From contig CAUYUJ010000198.1 of NCBI GenBank assembly GCA_963575745.1, positions 27,501-91,500 of the forward strand: DNA of 64,000 nt, written 5' to 3'. The stretch's first letter is position 1, and each line of letters begins with the position of its first letter. Below are positions 10,741 through 21,790 of the stretch, piece by piece. Below the pieces are notes generated by a model that saw only the letters and a list, made by a program, of their open reading frames with translations, was not told where the DNA came from and made no database searches. The DNA comes from Prorocentrum cordatum. Its lineage: Eukaryota > Sar > Dinophyceae > Prorocentrales > Prorocentraceae. Made by a program: the position numbers and the translations under genes.

Positions 10741-11245
10741 AAGCCGCACGTTCCTGGGCCCTACCAGAGATGAATGGGCGATTCGGGGTTGAAGCGCCGC
10801 CCCTGGAGCCTATCCCACCCTAACGTTGCCCTTGATCTTCCTTCTTTGACCATTCCCCGTGTCGTGGGCGGGAAGCATGATATCCGCGTCCACGGTGCCG
10901 CGGACAGAACCCGTCGGCCGCGGCCCTGTGGACATACAGGACGGCCCCGCGCGGACGCCCCCCGCGGGATGGAACAATCCGTGGGATCGCGTATCCGTCG
11001 GATCGGGCCCGCCATCCAAACCACGAGGGTATGGGCATGGACCCAAATATCCCACGACATGTTCGTTTTAAATCCGGGCGTCATTCCTCGATCCGGCCTC
11101 TGGGGCCCGTTGTCGGGCCCCGCGGCCATCAAAAGTGGGCCCAGGCAGAACAAAGACCCCCGGGGAGGGGGTCGGGAGCTCTGGGGCCGCGCACTGAGAA
11201 AAATCAGATCGGCGGATGTGTGAGGATACGGTCGGGGACTTTTGT
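10741..11245. other. No gene seen
   Basis: Open frames exist in several directions because stops are rare in this GC-rich sequence. None contains a recognisable domain. Confidence 0.3.
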
Positions 11246-11400
11246 TGCTAGCGTGTCACGGCGGCGACCCCTGGTGACACGCCATGCCCTGCAAGCGGAC
11301 AGCGTGTCGCTCCGCTCCGCACGGGGACTGGGACGTGGTTAGCCTAACGCGGCGAAGCGTGGTAGGCCAGAATCGGCAGCGCGACACGCTAAGCACCATA
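11246..11400 (+). repeat. GCGTGTCGC dispersed repeat, copy 1
   Basis: Shares an ordered set of blocks with 19390-19565: a CGTGTC..GGCGAC hairpin, GCCCTGCAAGCGGA, GCGTGTCGCT and a GCGACACGCT end. Confidence 0.75.
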
Positions 11401-12825
11401 TGTTTGTCGCTTGTGAATTGTCCCCCCCGCCCACTCACCCCTCCCACTCCCCTACGCCAGCATTCCTCTCTGTCTTCCCCCACGTCGGCTCGAACCGATC
11501 TTCTCGCCAGGGGACGCCGACCTCGCATTCGGCGTCACCGCTTACGAGAGCTGCCTCCGAGGCTCTGACCAGGCCCCTGCTGTACCTTTCTGCCGCCGTC
11601 TGCTACTGGAGATATCGAAATGAGCTCGTCTCTTGTCGATGGGTATGCAGCGATGCTCGCTCCTGGGAGGAGCGCCTCGCTCTCAAGTCGACGGTTCAGG
11701 TCTGGGGCTCCGAGGGATGGGGCCCTGAGGACGTGTGACCTCAAGCAGTGAACGTTCAGCTCCCATCCCCAAAGCCCCACCTCTCTGGGCCCCATCTCTG
11801 AGCGGCCGACGGAGGCAAACCGGCGACACTCCTCTGGGGCTGCGGGAGCCCCGCCCTCCCGCCCCATGAGCTCCTCCCCCGGAAGGCCGCTGTCGCCGGT
11901 GTCGACAGGGCGCCTTCGGAGGCCTCTCCACTGGGGTCCGAGCAGATGGGGTCGGAGGATGGAGCCGCAACGCCGATGCATCGCCGATGCGTGGACGTCG
12001 GTGGGCGACGCATCGGCGCCGTCGGTGTGGAGAACAGTCGGGGTCGACATCGAGCCGCATCGCGGAAGCGTCAGCGATGCGGCGCGATCCTCTGGCCCCC
12101 TCTACTCCAGCATCATACGGGAGGCCTGGCACCTCAGGGTGCCTGGGCGTTCGAAGTTGTCCAAGCCATTCCACGTTGGCACAGATGGCTCCTGATGGCC
12201 TCCAAGCTTACGGAGGATTGGCAAGCTTGGTTCAAGATGCCCTCCAAGATGCTGCGGCGTCCAAGATGCCCTAAAGACGGCTTGAGGCGGCCAGGGAGCT
12301 CCCGAGAGGCACAGTTCACCAAAACCTGTTGATTATTCACTGCGTTCACTTCTCCAACTCCTCTGCATAATACAATTCTGGGAGCCCTTCAGAACGCCCC
12401 GGGACGGCCGAAATAACCAAGAAGGGCACCTGGGCGAAAGGACGCAGAGATAGTAGGCCCCAGTGAAACCTACGGGCGGAAGCAATAGGAAGAGACAGTC
12501 AGAACGCCGCTTACTCAGTGTTTTCTTGCTGGCTGCGCGGCTGGTTTGGAACTCGGCCACATCCACGCGGCCAGCAAGTGAGGCAGCCGCTCCCGCTCCC
12601 GAGCCACCCCACATGATGCCCCCTCGACACATACCGTACGTCCTCCACTGCACCGGCACATGCCTCGTGCCCTCCTTGTTGTAGGGTCGGTGCGCGAGCA
12701 GGAGGGAGAAAGAGAGCGAGCGAACGAGAGGGAGAGAGGGATATCGACATACTATACATACATAACGCCATGCACAAATATGTATACACAGATACAGATC
12801 ATAGACATGTTAATCTAGGTGCATA
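11401..12825. other. No gene; GATGC/CGATGC cluster inside
   Basis: Near 11955-12090 several CGATGC and GCATCG copies form short palindromes, partly shared with 30915-30965. Near 12180-12300 there is a short stretch of the CAAGATGCCCTCCAAGATG type related to the 38.3-38.8 kb array. No coding sequence is recognised. Confidence 0.35.
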
Positions 12826-12890
12826 TTCAAAGACAGAGAGAGAGAGAGAGAGAGAGATAGAGAGAGAGAGGGAGAGAACCGCCAAAAGAG
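12826..12890. repeat. (GA)n microsatellite
   Basis: Imperfect AG dinucleotide tract. Confidence 0.9.
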
Positions 12891-13013
12891 ATAGAGAGCC
12901 TCGAACTGGGCAAGGGTCTCCAGCAGCGCCCACACCGCCTGCAGAGAAGAGCCAAACTCGCCTCTCTGTCTACTCTTCTCCCTCCTCCTGCTCACGATTC
13001 CTTTGCGCGTTTC

Positions 13014-13083
13014 CCCCCCCTCCTCCTCCTCCTCCTCCTCCTCCTCCTCCTCCTCCTCCTCCTCCTCCTCCTCCTCCTCCTCT
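13014..13083. repeat. (TCC)n microsatellite
   Basis: An almost pure TCC run of about 22 units. Confidence 0.97.
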
Positions 13084-15200
13084 TATGATTTCCCCTACTC
13101 TTTCACATCATCTTTGTTCGCCACCACGTCCTCACAGATCCAACTGGCGCTGCAGCCACCCCTCTGCCGCTCTGTCATCTCTCTCTCCTCGTTCTCCTCC
13201 TCGTTCTCCTCCTTCTTCCCCCGCTTCTTCTTCGCACTGTCTCTCTGCCTCTCGCGCGCACGCGGGCGTCCGCTCCTCGCCGACCCCCGCGGCCGCAGCG
13301 CCGCGGCGGGCGCGTCCGGGGCGGGGACACAAGGGGGCGGGCGAGAGCGTCAGGAGGGCGAGCCAGCCGAGAGCAGCCAGGGCGGGCCGACGGCAGGGGG
13401 GGCCAGCGAGCGGGGGATGGTGGAGGAACGGCGAGAGGACGAGGGAGGGAGCGTGCCCCGAGTGGGGCTGCTGCAGCCGAGCCGCCCGCGGCGGCTCCTC
13501 GGGGGCCTCGCGGGTCCGACCCATCAGCACGAGGGCGTTGCGGAGGGCGCACTCGCGCCCGACCCTGGCGTCCATGCAGGGGTCCAAGGGGGCACGAAGA
13601 AATTCTTATGGCCAGGTCGCGCAGCCGCAGGCTGGCGTACCAGTCGGAAGCCCAGGTGGCAGGCCCAGGCGCGCGACCTGATCGCCGATGCCCAGGAATC
13701 AATGTTATATTGCTTCAATCTGCGCATTGTTTGTAATGCCCAATCTTGGGACCGCCATGTAGAGGTCCGGAAACTGCTCGACGTACCATTGAACGTCGCC
13801 TCGCCGCCGATGACCGTTTAACAAATGTATAACACGACGTCTAGCGTGGCCATGTGGCCGCGGCACAAGCACCTGTTGCACCTGGTCGATGACGTGCTGC
13901 TTCAAGGCTGGCTGGTCAGGTGGCCGCGACTCGGGCTGAAAGCGGCGCTGGCGCCCGCTGGCGAAAGCTGCAGACTAGGCTGGCCCACGTTGGTCACGTA
14001 GCACGGCATGGCTCAGCGTGGCATTGCGCAGCGAAACATTGCATCACAAAACGTTGCAACGCAAAGCGGCGCAGAACACAACGCCGCCCTTCATGTAATG
14101 GCACGGCTCAAAGTTCCTTGGAGGGTAACTTGATCGCCTTCGAGGTCTGGGCCAGTCTGGAGTTGTGGCTCCATGTCTAACTCCGTGGGTTCCCCGAAAA
14201 GCTCCGCGCAAGGCGGGGCTGATGGAGAGCACCTGCTGGCTCTGCTTTCAACATCGCCTTCTCAATGCAGACCCGGGCCCACGCCTAATACTTCATGAAA
14301 GCGACGACGCCCCAAAGTGGGGGGGCCTCTGCGGCAACAGCCAGCGAAACAACGAAATCGACGCCGAATCTGCAAAACACTTCCTATGTTTGTGAAATTC
14401 GTTCTTCCTCCTTTTTTTGTTTTGTTTCCGGGGGCGGGGTGGGCGCATTTTCTAAATTTTGGGGCCTATTTGGAAGGGCCGGAAACGCTCACGCTGCAGC
14501 GGAAACGCGAATTGGAACAACCAGAGGCGCAGAAATGAAGCCAGCGCTTCAGCAGGAACAACGACAACCCAAGCGAAAACGCGTTTCCCGGGAATCCTGC
14601 GCGTAAAAAGCAATACGCGGAAGGGTGTGCGGATATCTCCCGGACGTTATCAGGGGAGAAAGGAGAGTAGCGTTCATGGTGTTTAATGGTTGAGCGGGGG
14701 AGAAAGCTGATGAGAAGGATGACTGGCAGTAGCAGGCTGACGCGGAGGAAGGGGGCGGTCGCGATGAGGCTGGATTTTTTCTCGGGCAAAGGTAATGTGA
14801 ACACACATGCTCTCTGGATTTGAATGCCTAGCTGCTGGAATAACGTGGTGCTGGCCAGCCATGCTGCAATCCCAGATATCTCCGTTCCCCAATGAAGATG
14901 TACTCGGCGCAGAGCGGCAAGTAACCGACGCAACCACCGCTTGCTCAGGACTTTCGCTGCTATCCAGCATGATGGTCGCGTGCCTCGAGGGCGGTCCATC
15001 TGGTCTTGCTGGGGCAAGTGGGCGCTGCTTGCGGAGCCGCTTTGCAGCCGACTGACAATGCAATGAATTTACTTCTCGCCCGCCAGCAGTCGGCGCGGGT
15101 AGATGCCGCTTGCGCTTCGTTGTCCCTCTGGGTGCTGCTGGGCTGGCCCAGGTGAAGACGCAGTGGCTGTGCCCGAACAGCGACGGCGCCTCTGTGGCCC
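13084..15200. other. No supported gene
   Basis: Minus-strand frames near 13430-13905 have a coding-like look (for example a block reading ARVGRECALRNALVLMG) but are broken by stops and match no family I recognise. Around 13990-14080 the sequence repeats short GCATTGCG, GAAACATT and AAACGTTGC words. From 14100 to 15200 there are short frames only. Confidence 0.3.
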
Positions 15201-15875
15201 GAAAAAAACCGTTTCATTATGTTTCATTGTTTCTCGGTTTGCCTGACTTCAGGATCGGCTCGCGGCCCCCCCCCGCCCGCTTCTTGGGCGGCGGGCGGCG
15301 GGCTGAGGCGCGGCTGGCAGTCGGCCAAGGTGGGGGGCAGCCGATGGTGAGGTCGGGGTTCTCTGTCGGCAGCGGCTTCGCTGCCGCTCGCTGGCTGCGG
15401 GGTCTCGAAGTCGAGGCTCTCGTGCTCTTGTGGCGGCGCCGTTGGAGCTGGCGGCGGCGGCGCTGGCTCCAGTCCTCGCCCCGAGGGGGGGGGGGGACGG
15501 GGGGCACGGGGGGGTGCCTCGACTGTCGGCGGAGGGGTGTCGGCGAGATTGCCGGGCAGGGCGGTCTCCCTGCCGACGTGTCGAACGGCGTGCGACATCG
15601 CAGAAATCACCACCGGGGTCTCAGACCTGTGCTTGCCCCGAGCCCCGAAGCGTGGCGAACTCGCCCGTTTCAGGGCCCCGCCTCTCCCCCTTCTTCCTCC
15701 TCGTTCCCGGATCTCGGGCCCCCCCCCCCCTCCCTGCTCGTCCCTCTCGAGAGCGCGGCGGCGGCCGCCTCGTTGCTCAGGCCGTTGCCGCTGAAGTCGA
15801 CCTCCCCAGAGCACCGCCGCAGCGGCCCGAGGCCATGCTCGGCCTTGAAGGAGGCCAGCCTGGCCGCGCTCGGCG
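15201..15875. other. No gene seen
   Basis: Very GC-rich, with G- and C-runs. Frames are open by composition on both strands without domains. Confidence 0.3.
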
Positions 15876-15876
15876 G

Positions 15877-15877
<1 letters not shown>

Positions 15878-15941
<64 letters not shown>

Positions 15942-15975
15942 CGTCGTCCGTCGTCCGTCGTCCGTCGTCCGTCGT

Positions 15976-16022
<47 letters not shown>

Positions 16023-16117
16023 CTCGTCGTCGTTGAAGGAGAAGGAGGAGGAGGAGGAGGAGGAGGAGGAGGAGGAGGAGGAGGAGGAGGAGGAGGAGGA
16101 GGAGGAGGAGGAGAGGA
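15878..16117. repeat. Compound (GTC)n - (GTCCGTC)n - (GAG)n tract
   Basis: Pure GTC runs near 15878-15938 and 15979-16018 flank several GTCCGTC heptamers, followed by a GAG run at about 16035-16117. Poly-Ser, Asp, Arg and Glu frames here are artefacts. Confidence 0.95.
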
Positions 16118-16214
16118 GAGGAGATGAGAGCGAAGCAGGAGCGCGCCAATCGATGCCGACGCGACCCATCCCCGCGCCCGAGGAAAGGCCAGCGGCCTCA
16201 GGAGGAGGCCTCCT

Positions 16215-17834
16215 TCATGGCCCCACCGTGCGGGCTGCAGCCAGCGGAGCCTCGAGCGCAGCGCATTCGGCGCTCGCCAGCCCGTGCTCCCGCCTGGCCC
16301 GCACCACGGCCTCGTCGACGGCCTGCTGGTCCAGCGCCGCCTTCGCCTTCTTCTTGGCCTTCTTGCTCAGGGCGGGCGTGGGCAGCTGCGAGCCCGCCTC
16401 GGGCGCCTGCCTGCAGCCCCTGCCGCCGAGCCCCTCGGAGGCCTCTCGATCGACCTCGTCCTCGCCGCCGAGCTCCGAGGCGGCCCGAGGCGCCTGCAGC
16501 GCCGCCACCTCCGCCTCGATCTCCGCGTCGTCGTCGTCCACCTCGTCGACCTTCACCTCCTCGCTGGTCGCCTGGACCCCGTCGCTGCTCACGACGACCA
16601 CCACCTGCACCTTGGGCCGTAACAGCGAGACAGTGCCCTCGAGGTCGCCGCACACCAAGGGCGGCAGCTGCATGCCCATGAGGGCGCAGAAGCCGGCCTT
16701 CAAACTAGAACTGCTGCCCTGAAGTTCTGGATTGCGCTCGCCGCAATTTATCACAAGCTGTGGCCAACTGTTTGTACCAGTGCCTGGGTCTTGGGGAGCC
16801 GCTCCCAGCGGGACTGGTTCCCCCGAGCCGCGCTTCCAGCTGCACGTGCCGTCGAAGCCCTGCTTGGCGGCCTCGACCGTCTCGCTGAGCACCCTGTCGA
16901 CAAGCAGCTCCTCGTGCTGGGCGGCCTCGATCGCCGCGTCGAGCAGCGCGTCGTCGTCGTCGCCGTCGGGCAGCGCTGCGGCCAGCGCCCTTGCCCTGCT
17001 GCCTGCGCCTGCGCGGGCGGCCAGGCTCCACCGCCTCGTCCAGGAACCTCCCCCTCACCTTCTGGGCAGCCCCGGCGGCGGCCCCGGAGGGGGTGACATA
17101 GCCGCCGTCGCAAGAGACCGCCGGCGACGGGGGGAGTGTCACCCCTCTCGAGTGCCCCCTGGAGGCCTCCCCAGGCTCCCCGCGGGGGCGGCTCTGCAAG
17201 CGGATCTGCGCGACCGCCCTCCGCGCCAGCCATCGGCGCGCACAGCACCGCATGCGGGCTGCAGCGGCGGCAAGCTGAGGGGAGCCCTGCATGCCAGCCT
17301 GCTGCGACCAGCGCCTCGTGACCGGCGTCCAGCCGCACGACGGCACCGCCTCGCCGAAGCGCGCCTCCAAGCCGAAGTGCGCCGTACTTGAGCCTGCACA
17401 CGCCGTCGTCGCAGCCGTCGCTCTGCTGCGGCTCCGCTGGAGGGGGCGGGGCGGCCGCAGCGGGGGCTATGCCTCCGCCAGCGGCTCCAGCGTCGGCGCG
17501 CCCTGCCGCCTTCAGGTGCACGCCCAACTCCGCGCGCAGGGCCGGGAGGTCCGCGCGGAGGGCCGCGATGTCCTCCTCCACCAGCGGCTGCCGCGGCGGC
17601 TCCACGCGCAGGACGACCTCCAGCGGCCACGCGGGAGGCGGCCAGCAGGCCGCCCAGCAAGCCGTGCACCAGCGGCCGCCGCAGGGCAGGGTCGCCATCA
17701 GCAGCGCGTCCAGCAGCTGCACGACTGCATTCGCTCCGTATCAGTCGGGGCCCTCCGCGGCGCAGCAAGCGCGGAAGAGGAGCCCGTCGCCAAGATCGCC
17801 TCGGGAAGGCTCGGAGCTGGCTCCTAGGCGCCAA
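16215..17834 (-). CDS. Possible gene fragment, acidic/Ala-rich, function unknown
   Basis: The minus strand shows protein-like composition with G or C at most third codon positions. The clearest frame (about 17020 down to 16215) reads an acidic helix-prone stretch (LPDGDDDDALLDAAIEAAQ, then HEELLVDRVLSETVEAAKQG). It continues with GMQLPPLVCGDLEGTVSLL, a second acidic run with VDEVDDDDAEIEAEVAALQ, and a lysine-rich SKKAKKKAKAALDQQ near the stop. Upstream (17720-17400) another frame contains EEDIAALRADLPALRAELG, a short coiled-coil-like heptad stretch. The two parts are not in one frame. An AAG|GTGAGG near 17055 could be a splice donor, so introns or frameshifts lie between them. A weak SL-like sequence lies immediately upstream at 17841-17862. 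No known domain is recognised. Chance openness due to GC content remains possible. Confidence 0.35.
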
Positions 17835-17840
17835 AGCGCA

Positions 17841-17862
17841 GTTGAGCCAAAACGGTTCTTGG
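17841..17862 (-). other. Weak spliced-leader-like relic
   Basis: On the minus strand the core TTTTGGCTCAA is an exact 11-base match to DinoSL, with about 15 of 22 positions matching overall. It lies just 5' of the coding-like region on the same strand. The outer bases are poorly conserved, so this is suggestive only. Confidence 0.35.
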
Positions 17863-17863
17863 G

Positions 17864-17937
17864 AGGAGGAGGAGGAGGAGGAGGAGGAGGAGGAGGAGGA
17901 GGAGGAGGAGGAGGGGGAGGAGGAGGAGAAAGAGGAT
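17864..17937. repeat. (GAG)n microsatellite
   Basis: Nearly pure GAG run, on the 5' side of the putative minus-strand gene. Confidence 0.95.
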
Positions 17938-19060
17938 GATGATGACTAGTGTATTCCCTCTCCTTCGCCTCCTCCTCTAGTGGGATGTCGCCCTCTCCTC
18001 GCCTCCTTCTCTGGGACTTCCTGTTTGCTTGGGAGGTCGCCGGAAACGTGGTCGGCCAAAGAACAAGTGGAACTGGAACGTGTTGTTATGGCGTGCCAGG
18101 CAGCCGGCGACGAGGACACATGGCCTCAACTATAATAAGGGGGCGCCCGCATTCAACGGCATGCAGCGCGCAAGTTCTGCTCACAGGTCGCAGTGCAGGT
18201 CTTTACTTCCCGGCCTGCGTACCACCGCCGACGCACCTCTGACGTGCATGGCGCTCTCTCTCTCTCTCTCTCTCCCTCTCTCTCTTTCTCGCCACCTCCT
18301 CCTCCTCCTCCTCCTCCTCCTCCTGTTCCTCCTCTCCCCCCGCCCTCCCTCGCACCATCGCCCTTGCCCGAGGCCCCTGCCCCTGCCTCTGCTACTGCTG
18401 CACCCCCCCCCGCCCGGCTCGGGGGGGAGGGAGGGGCCTGCTCTTGAGCCAGCTGCAGTAGTGGCTCATGCCATCCTGACGGGCGGCGGGCGCCGCGGGG
18501 AAGGGGGGGTGGTGCAGAGCAAGAGGAGGAGGAGGCGGACGAGGAGGAGGAGGAAAACAGGAAACGAGGAGCACGATAGGAGCCAACCAGCCTCGAGCTT
18601 ACCCCCTATCCATAAGATTGGCAAGCCAAGAGGCGATGACAACATGTAGGATGTGCCCTCGGAAAGCGGAGGGAATCCTTAAGACTGGCGTCGAGATACG
18701 GAGATGCCAGTCATAGGGATAGGGACGTGCCTCTGGCTGGTAATCAGCAGGAGGCGGAGGAAGAGGAGAAAACGATGAGGAACAACAGGAGAAACGGAGA
18801 TGCGAGAAGATGGCAATCATAGGGATAAGGGCATGCTTCAAACTGTGCTTCTTCAGTCGGACGAATGGAAAATAGAGAGCATTGTTTCAATCCCGGAAAT
18901 CCCTACTCTTTCCGCAAGACCAACTTTCCATTCCGATTCGTTCCTTGATGGTTCTGTGGCCTGACGAGGGCTCCCCCAAGCCGAACGCAAGCAAACACCT
19001 CTCTCGCCGTGACTTTTTTTTATGACGCGAGCATGTCTGGGGATACGAGCACCCTCATCT
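17938..19060. other. No gene; CT tracts and a small duplication
   Basis: (CT)n and (CTC)n runs at about 18250-18330. A GAGATGC..CAATCATAGGGATA block occurs twice (near 18698 and 18798). Otherwise nothing is recognised. Confidence 0.4.
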
Positions 19061-19069
19061 CTGTTTGCC

Positions 19070-19235
19070 AGAATTCTGGCCGCGACCGACGAGATTGGTC
19101 GCTACCGATGTTGCTTCGAAATCCGGGATCGGCCGCGACCGAATTGGCGAAACATCGGTCGCGACCGGTCTGGGAGTTGGTCGCGGCCGACTTGGAGTGC
19201 CGATCGGTCGCTACCGATGGTGACCGAACAAAACC
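19070..19235. repeat. Cluster of GGTCGCGACC / GGTCGCTACCGATG palindromes
   Basis: At least six copies or half copies of a CGGTCGCGACCG-type palindrome occur in about 160 bases, several extended to TCGGTCGCTACCGATG. Confidence 0.8.
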
Positions 19236-19389
19236 TGCACGGTCGAGTTCGATGGGAGAGGACACCCGAGGGAACACAAGTCCGAGGGCCACATGGGAAT
19301 GTAGAAGGCACGGGCCGCTAACGCACAGGATGCGAGGGGAGCTTTGATTTTGGCAGGGTTGACCTGCTACCGTCGAGAGCTTTCGCCTA

Positions 19390-19565
19390 GGTGGCGTGTC
19401 GCGGCGACGGCCCCAGCGACACGCTATGCCTTGCAAGCGGATTGCGTGTCGCTGCGCTCCGCGGGGCGGGAAGCTGACGCTGAGAGGCCAGGAAGTGGAC
19501 AGCGTGTCGCGGCGAGACTTGGTGGGCCAGACCCAGCGGGGCGAGACGATGAGCCAAAATTGCCG
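19390..19565 (+). repeat. GCGTGTCGC dispersed repeat, copy 2
   Basis: Aligns in order with 11246-11400: GCGTGTCGCGGCGAC, AGCGACACGCTATGCC, TTGCAAGCGGATTGCG, then GCGTGTCGCTGCGCTCCGC. This copy has about 20 extra bases and a further GCGTGTCGCGGCGAG. Confidence 0.75.
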
Positions 19566-20980
19566 ACCGTCGTCAAACTCGACTGTTCGAGTTGGGGGTC
19601 GACTACAACATTGATTTAGCCAAAGGTGCATGTCCCGCCGGACCCATGACAACACGATGGACTGAATGTGTATGCGACAAGAAAGCCAATCCTGGGGTGA
19701 ATTAGCTCTGCAGTCGATCCCTTACTCGGACTGTCTCCAATGATCTGGGCGGGATTGGCGGCGCGCACAAGGGGGTAGTGGGAGGGGGAAAGGCTTCTTA
19801 GAAACACCCTGCTTCTTAGAAAGCGCAGGCGCTACGTCTATAGATAAGGCCCGCGCCTCCCCCTACCCCCTTTCGTCGCGTGGCCGACAAACTCGAACTG
19901 CACGGCCGCACCTAGGACAGAAGGACATCCTTCAAGAACATGAGACCCCCCACTGGCTAAACCGAAAGACGCTCAAAGGTACCCCCCCCAGGGTGCACAA
20001 GAACACCCAACACACACGAAATCATCAGGGCGTCCTCCCCAAATCGACCTCGATCTGATACCTCATTCCGACCGCACCCCCTTTGCGCGTTGCCGACAAA
20101 CTCGGACTGTATTCAAGGACCTGGACGGGAGGCGGCAGAGGGCAGAGCAGCAGCAGGAACCAAGGGGCAAGCAGAAGAACGGGCGGCCTCTCGGGCGGCC
20201 GCGAGGCGCGTCGCGGAGCCCACGTCCACCCCCGCGCGCGCATCGCGCGGGTGGTCGGCGCAAGCGCGCGAGGAGAGTAAAAATGTGGAGCAGCAAGGAA
20301 GGCAAGTTCCTTTTTTTCGGATGACGTGAAGCGGGTCAAGCGCGTACTAGAGCAAGTGTTACATTTGGCGCGGTAAGTCGCCACCTTCAGCCACACAACC
20401 ACAAAGGAGAAACCACAAATCGTACCCTGCATACCATGAAGACCAACAGTCGAGTCAGGTGCCCAAGCAAATCCGTCATGCCTCGGTGGCTTCCCCGGCT
20501 TTACTACGAAAGCCCCGAAACACAACGGACTGTTTTAAGAAGTAAACAGTTCCGGCGCAAATATATACAAAGGCAGAGTGGCGGGTGGCATAGAATTGAA
20601 CGGAGTACGGCCCTCAAGTGGGCACTGCTGCTCCATCCACAGTGGACGTAACCAGCACCCACTTGGCATGCGCAAGTGTCGCCGCATCAGCCAGTGCACT
20701 CACGTAGTTCGTGGGAGCAGCGAACCTCGGACTTGCATGCTCTACCACGCTCTTCGTCTCTATCATGTTTGCCCGCGAAGTTAGGCGATGTGCTTCTCTG
20801 GTGCGCTGTCCCTGGATGCCCTTGGGCATGGGGACCGCACTCCAAGAACACATAAGTATCTCAAGATGGCGCCACTCCGAGAGCAAACGCCAACAGCGAA
20901 CGCAAGCGTGTCCACCCACAGCGTTTGCAAATGATTCAACAATTTGAACCGCTCCTCTCCTTGACGGTAAGATCACGATG
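19566..20980. other. No supported gene
   Basis: Near 19785-19860 a 'GGCTTCTTAGAAA' hairpin block with AAGGCCCGCGCCT is shared with 28768-28845. From 20300 the GC content drops and short minus-strand frames appear (20025-20525, 20614-20976) without recognisable domains. They lie downstream of the copia tail on the same strand and may be element 3' sequence. Confidence 0.35.
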
Positions 20981-21009
20981 TTGTGGGCATGGTGCGGTTT
21001 TATCGTGTT

Positions 21010-21465
21010 TCTCCTCGCCCAGCTAGATCGTGCTGTGGTCGTAGCTGGGCTTACCGTCCGTGATGTTCAGGATGAGGTCTCTGTTAATACTCGCATGCGT
21101 TATGGGGTCGGCTCTCATGCCTCTAATGTCGCACCACGGTATGTCGTCGATCTGCTTGGTGCAAAATTGATCTGAAAAGCTACTCGAGATGTCTGGTCAT
21201 GCTGCTTCCAAATGGGGGTCAAACTTCCATGGCCAGGGCCGGGAAGACGGGTGTTCCGTCGACTATCAAGAACCTTCTGGTTGAACGGCAGGAGGTGTGC
21301 TTTCATGCCGTCAGCTGCGCCGCTGGCTGCGAGCAGCTCTAAGCCAAACGATGATCGGCACACCAGCTTATGCGATCGGCTCACGGCGTCGAGCGACTGG
21401 CATACCTGTTTGCCAATACTGCGGCACACGCCCTGACGCGTGTATGCGGCTCCTTTCATGCCGCG
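21010..21465 (-). pseudogene. Ty1/copia RNase H and C-terminal tail relic
   Basis: On the minus strand a block near 21388-21296 reads SRSHKLVCRSSFGLELLAAS, then GAADGMKAHLLPF. This matches the copia RNase H segment 'K..RV.RSSF.AELLAA..A.D', including the catalytic Glu (in LELLAAS) and the later Asp. About 140 bases on, in another frame (21165-21060), comes KQIDDIPWCDIRGMRADPIT followed by HASINRDLILNITDG. This corresponds to the C-terminal '..WCDTRDM.ADGLTKG.VDR..L' of these polyproteins, with ADGLTKG decayed to ADPITHA. At least one frameshift separates the blocks. Upstream, at 21751-21790 on the same strand, lies a tandem spliced-leader relic, so this tail may have moved as a trans-spliced message. 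Confidence 0.7.
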
Positions 21466-21750
21466 CCCGGTCTCCCATCAGCCTTCCTTTTGCCGTTGTA
21501 GGCGTCGACATGCGTACTCATCTCTCGCCCAGGGCGAGTTCTCGTCTGAGGGACAGGAACCATGAACAGGAGACGCCGTTGGGATCGCCGACTGCTCGCC
21601 GCCGCCAGACATCACTGCACGAGAAACTGATACGGGGCCCCATTCCCATAGTGAAGGCGCGAACAAAAAACTGCCAAGCTCAAGAGCTTTGCCCACCGCG
21701 GAGTAGCAATATCCGTTTTCGCCAATGCGGGCTCACTCCGCCAAAACAAT

Positions 21751-21790
21751 GATTTTGAACCAAAATGGCTTGATCCAAAATTGCTACGGA
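21751..21790 (-). other. Tandem DinoSL relic (full plus truncated copy)
   Basis: Read on the minus strand, 21790-21769 matches the 22-base dinoflagellate spliced leader at 20 of 22 positions; both differences are C to A. It is followed without a gap by a second copy (21768-21754) that begins at CCATTTTGG and matches 13 of 15 positions. The second copy lacks exactly the first seven bases, up to and including GTAG. That is expected when the AG inside an SL relic is reused as the trans-splice acceptor. A more decayed third unit (CATTGTTTTGGCGGAG) may follow at about 21750-21735. Confidence 0.8.

Noticed and set aside
13132-13905. Possible gene on the minus strand
   Set aside because: Some coding-like words, but stops intervene and nothing is recognisable; kept only as a note in the region entry.
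19551-19572. Spliced-leader relic on the minus strand (ATTTTGGCTCA)
   Set aside because: The related repeat copy at 11.3 kb lacks the match, so it arose by chance within a dispersed repeat.
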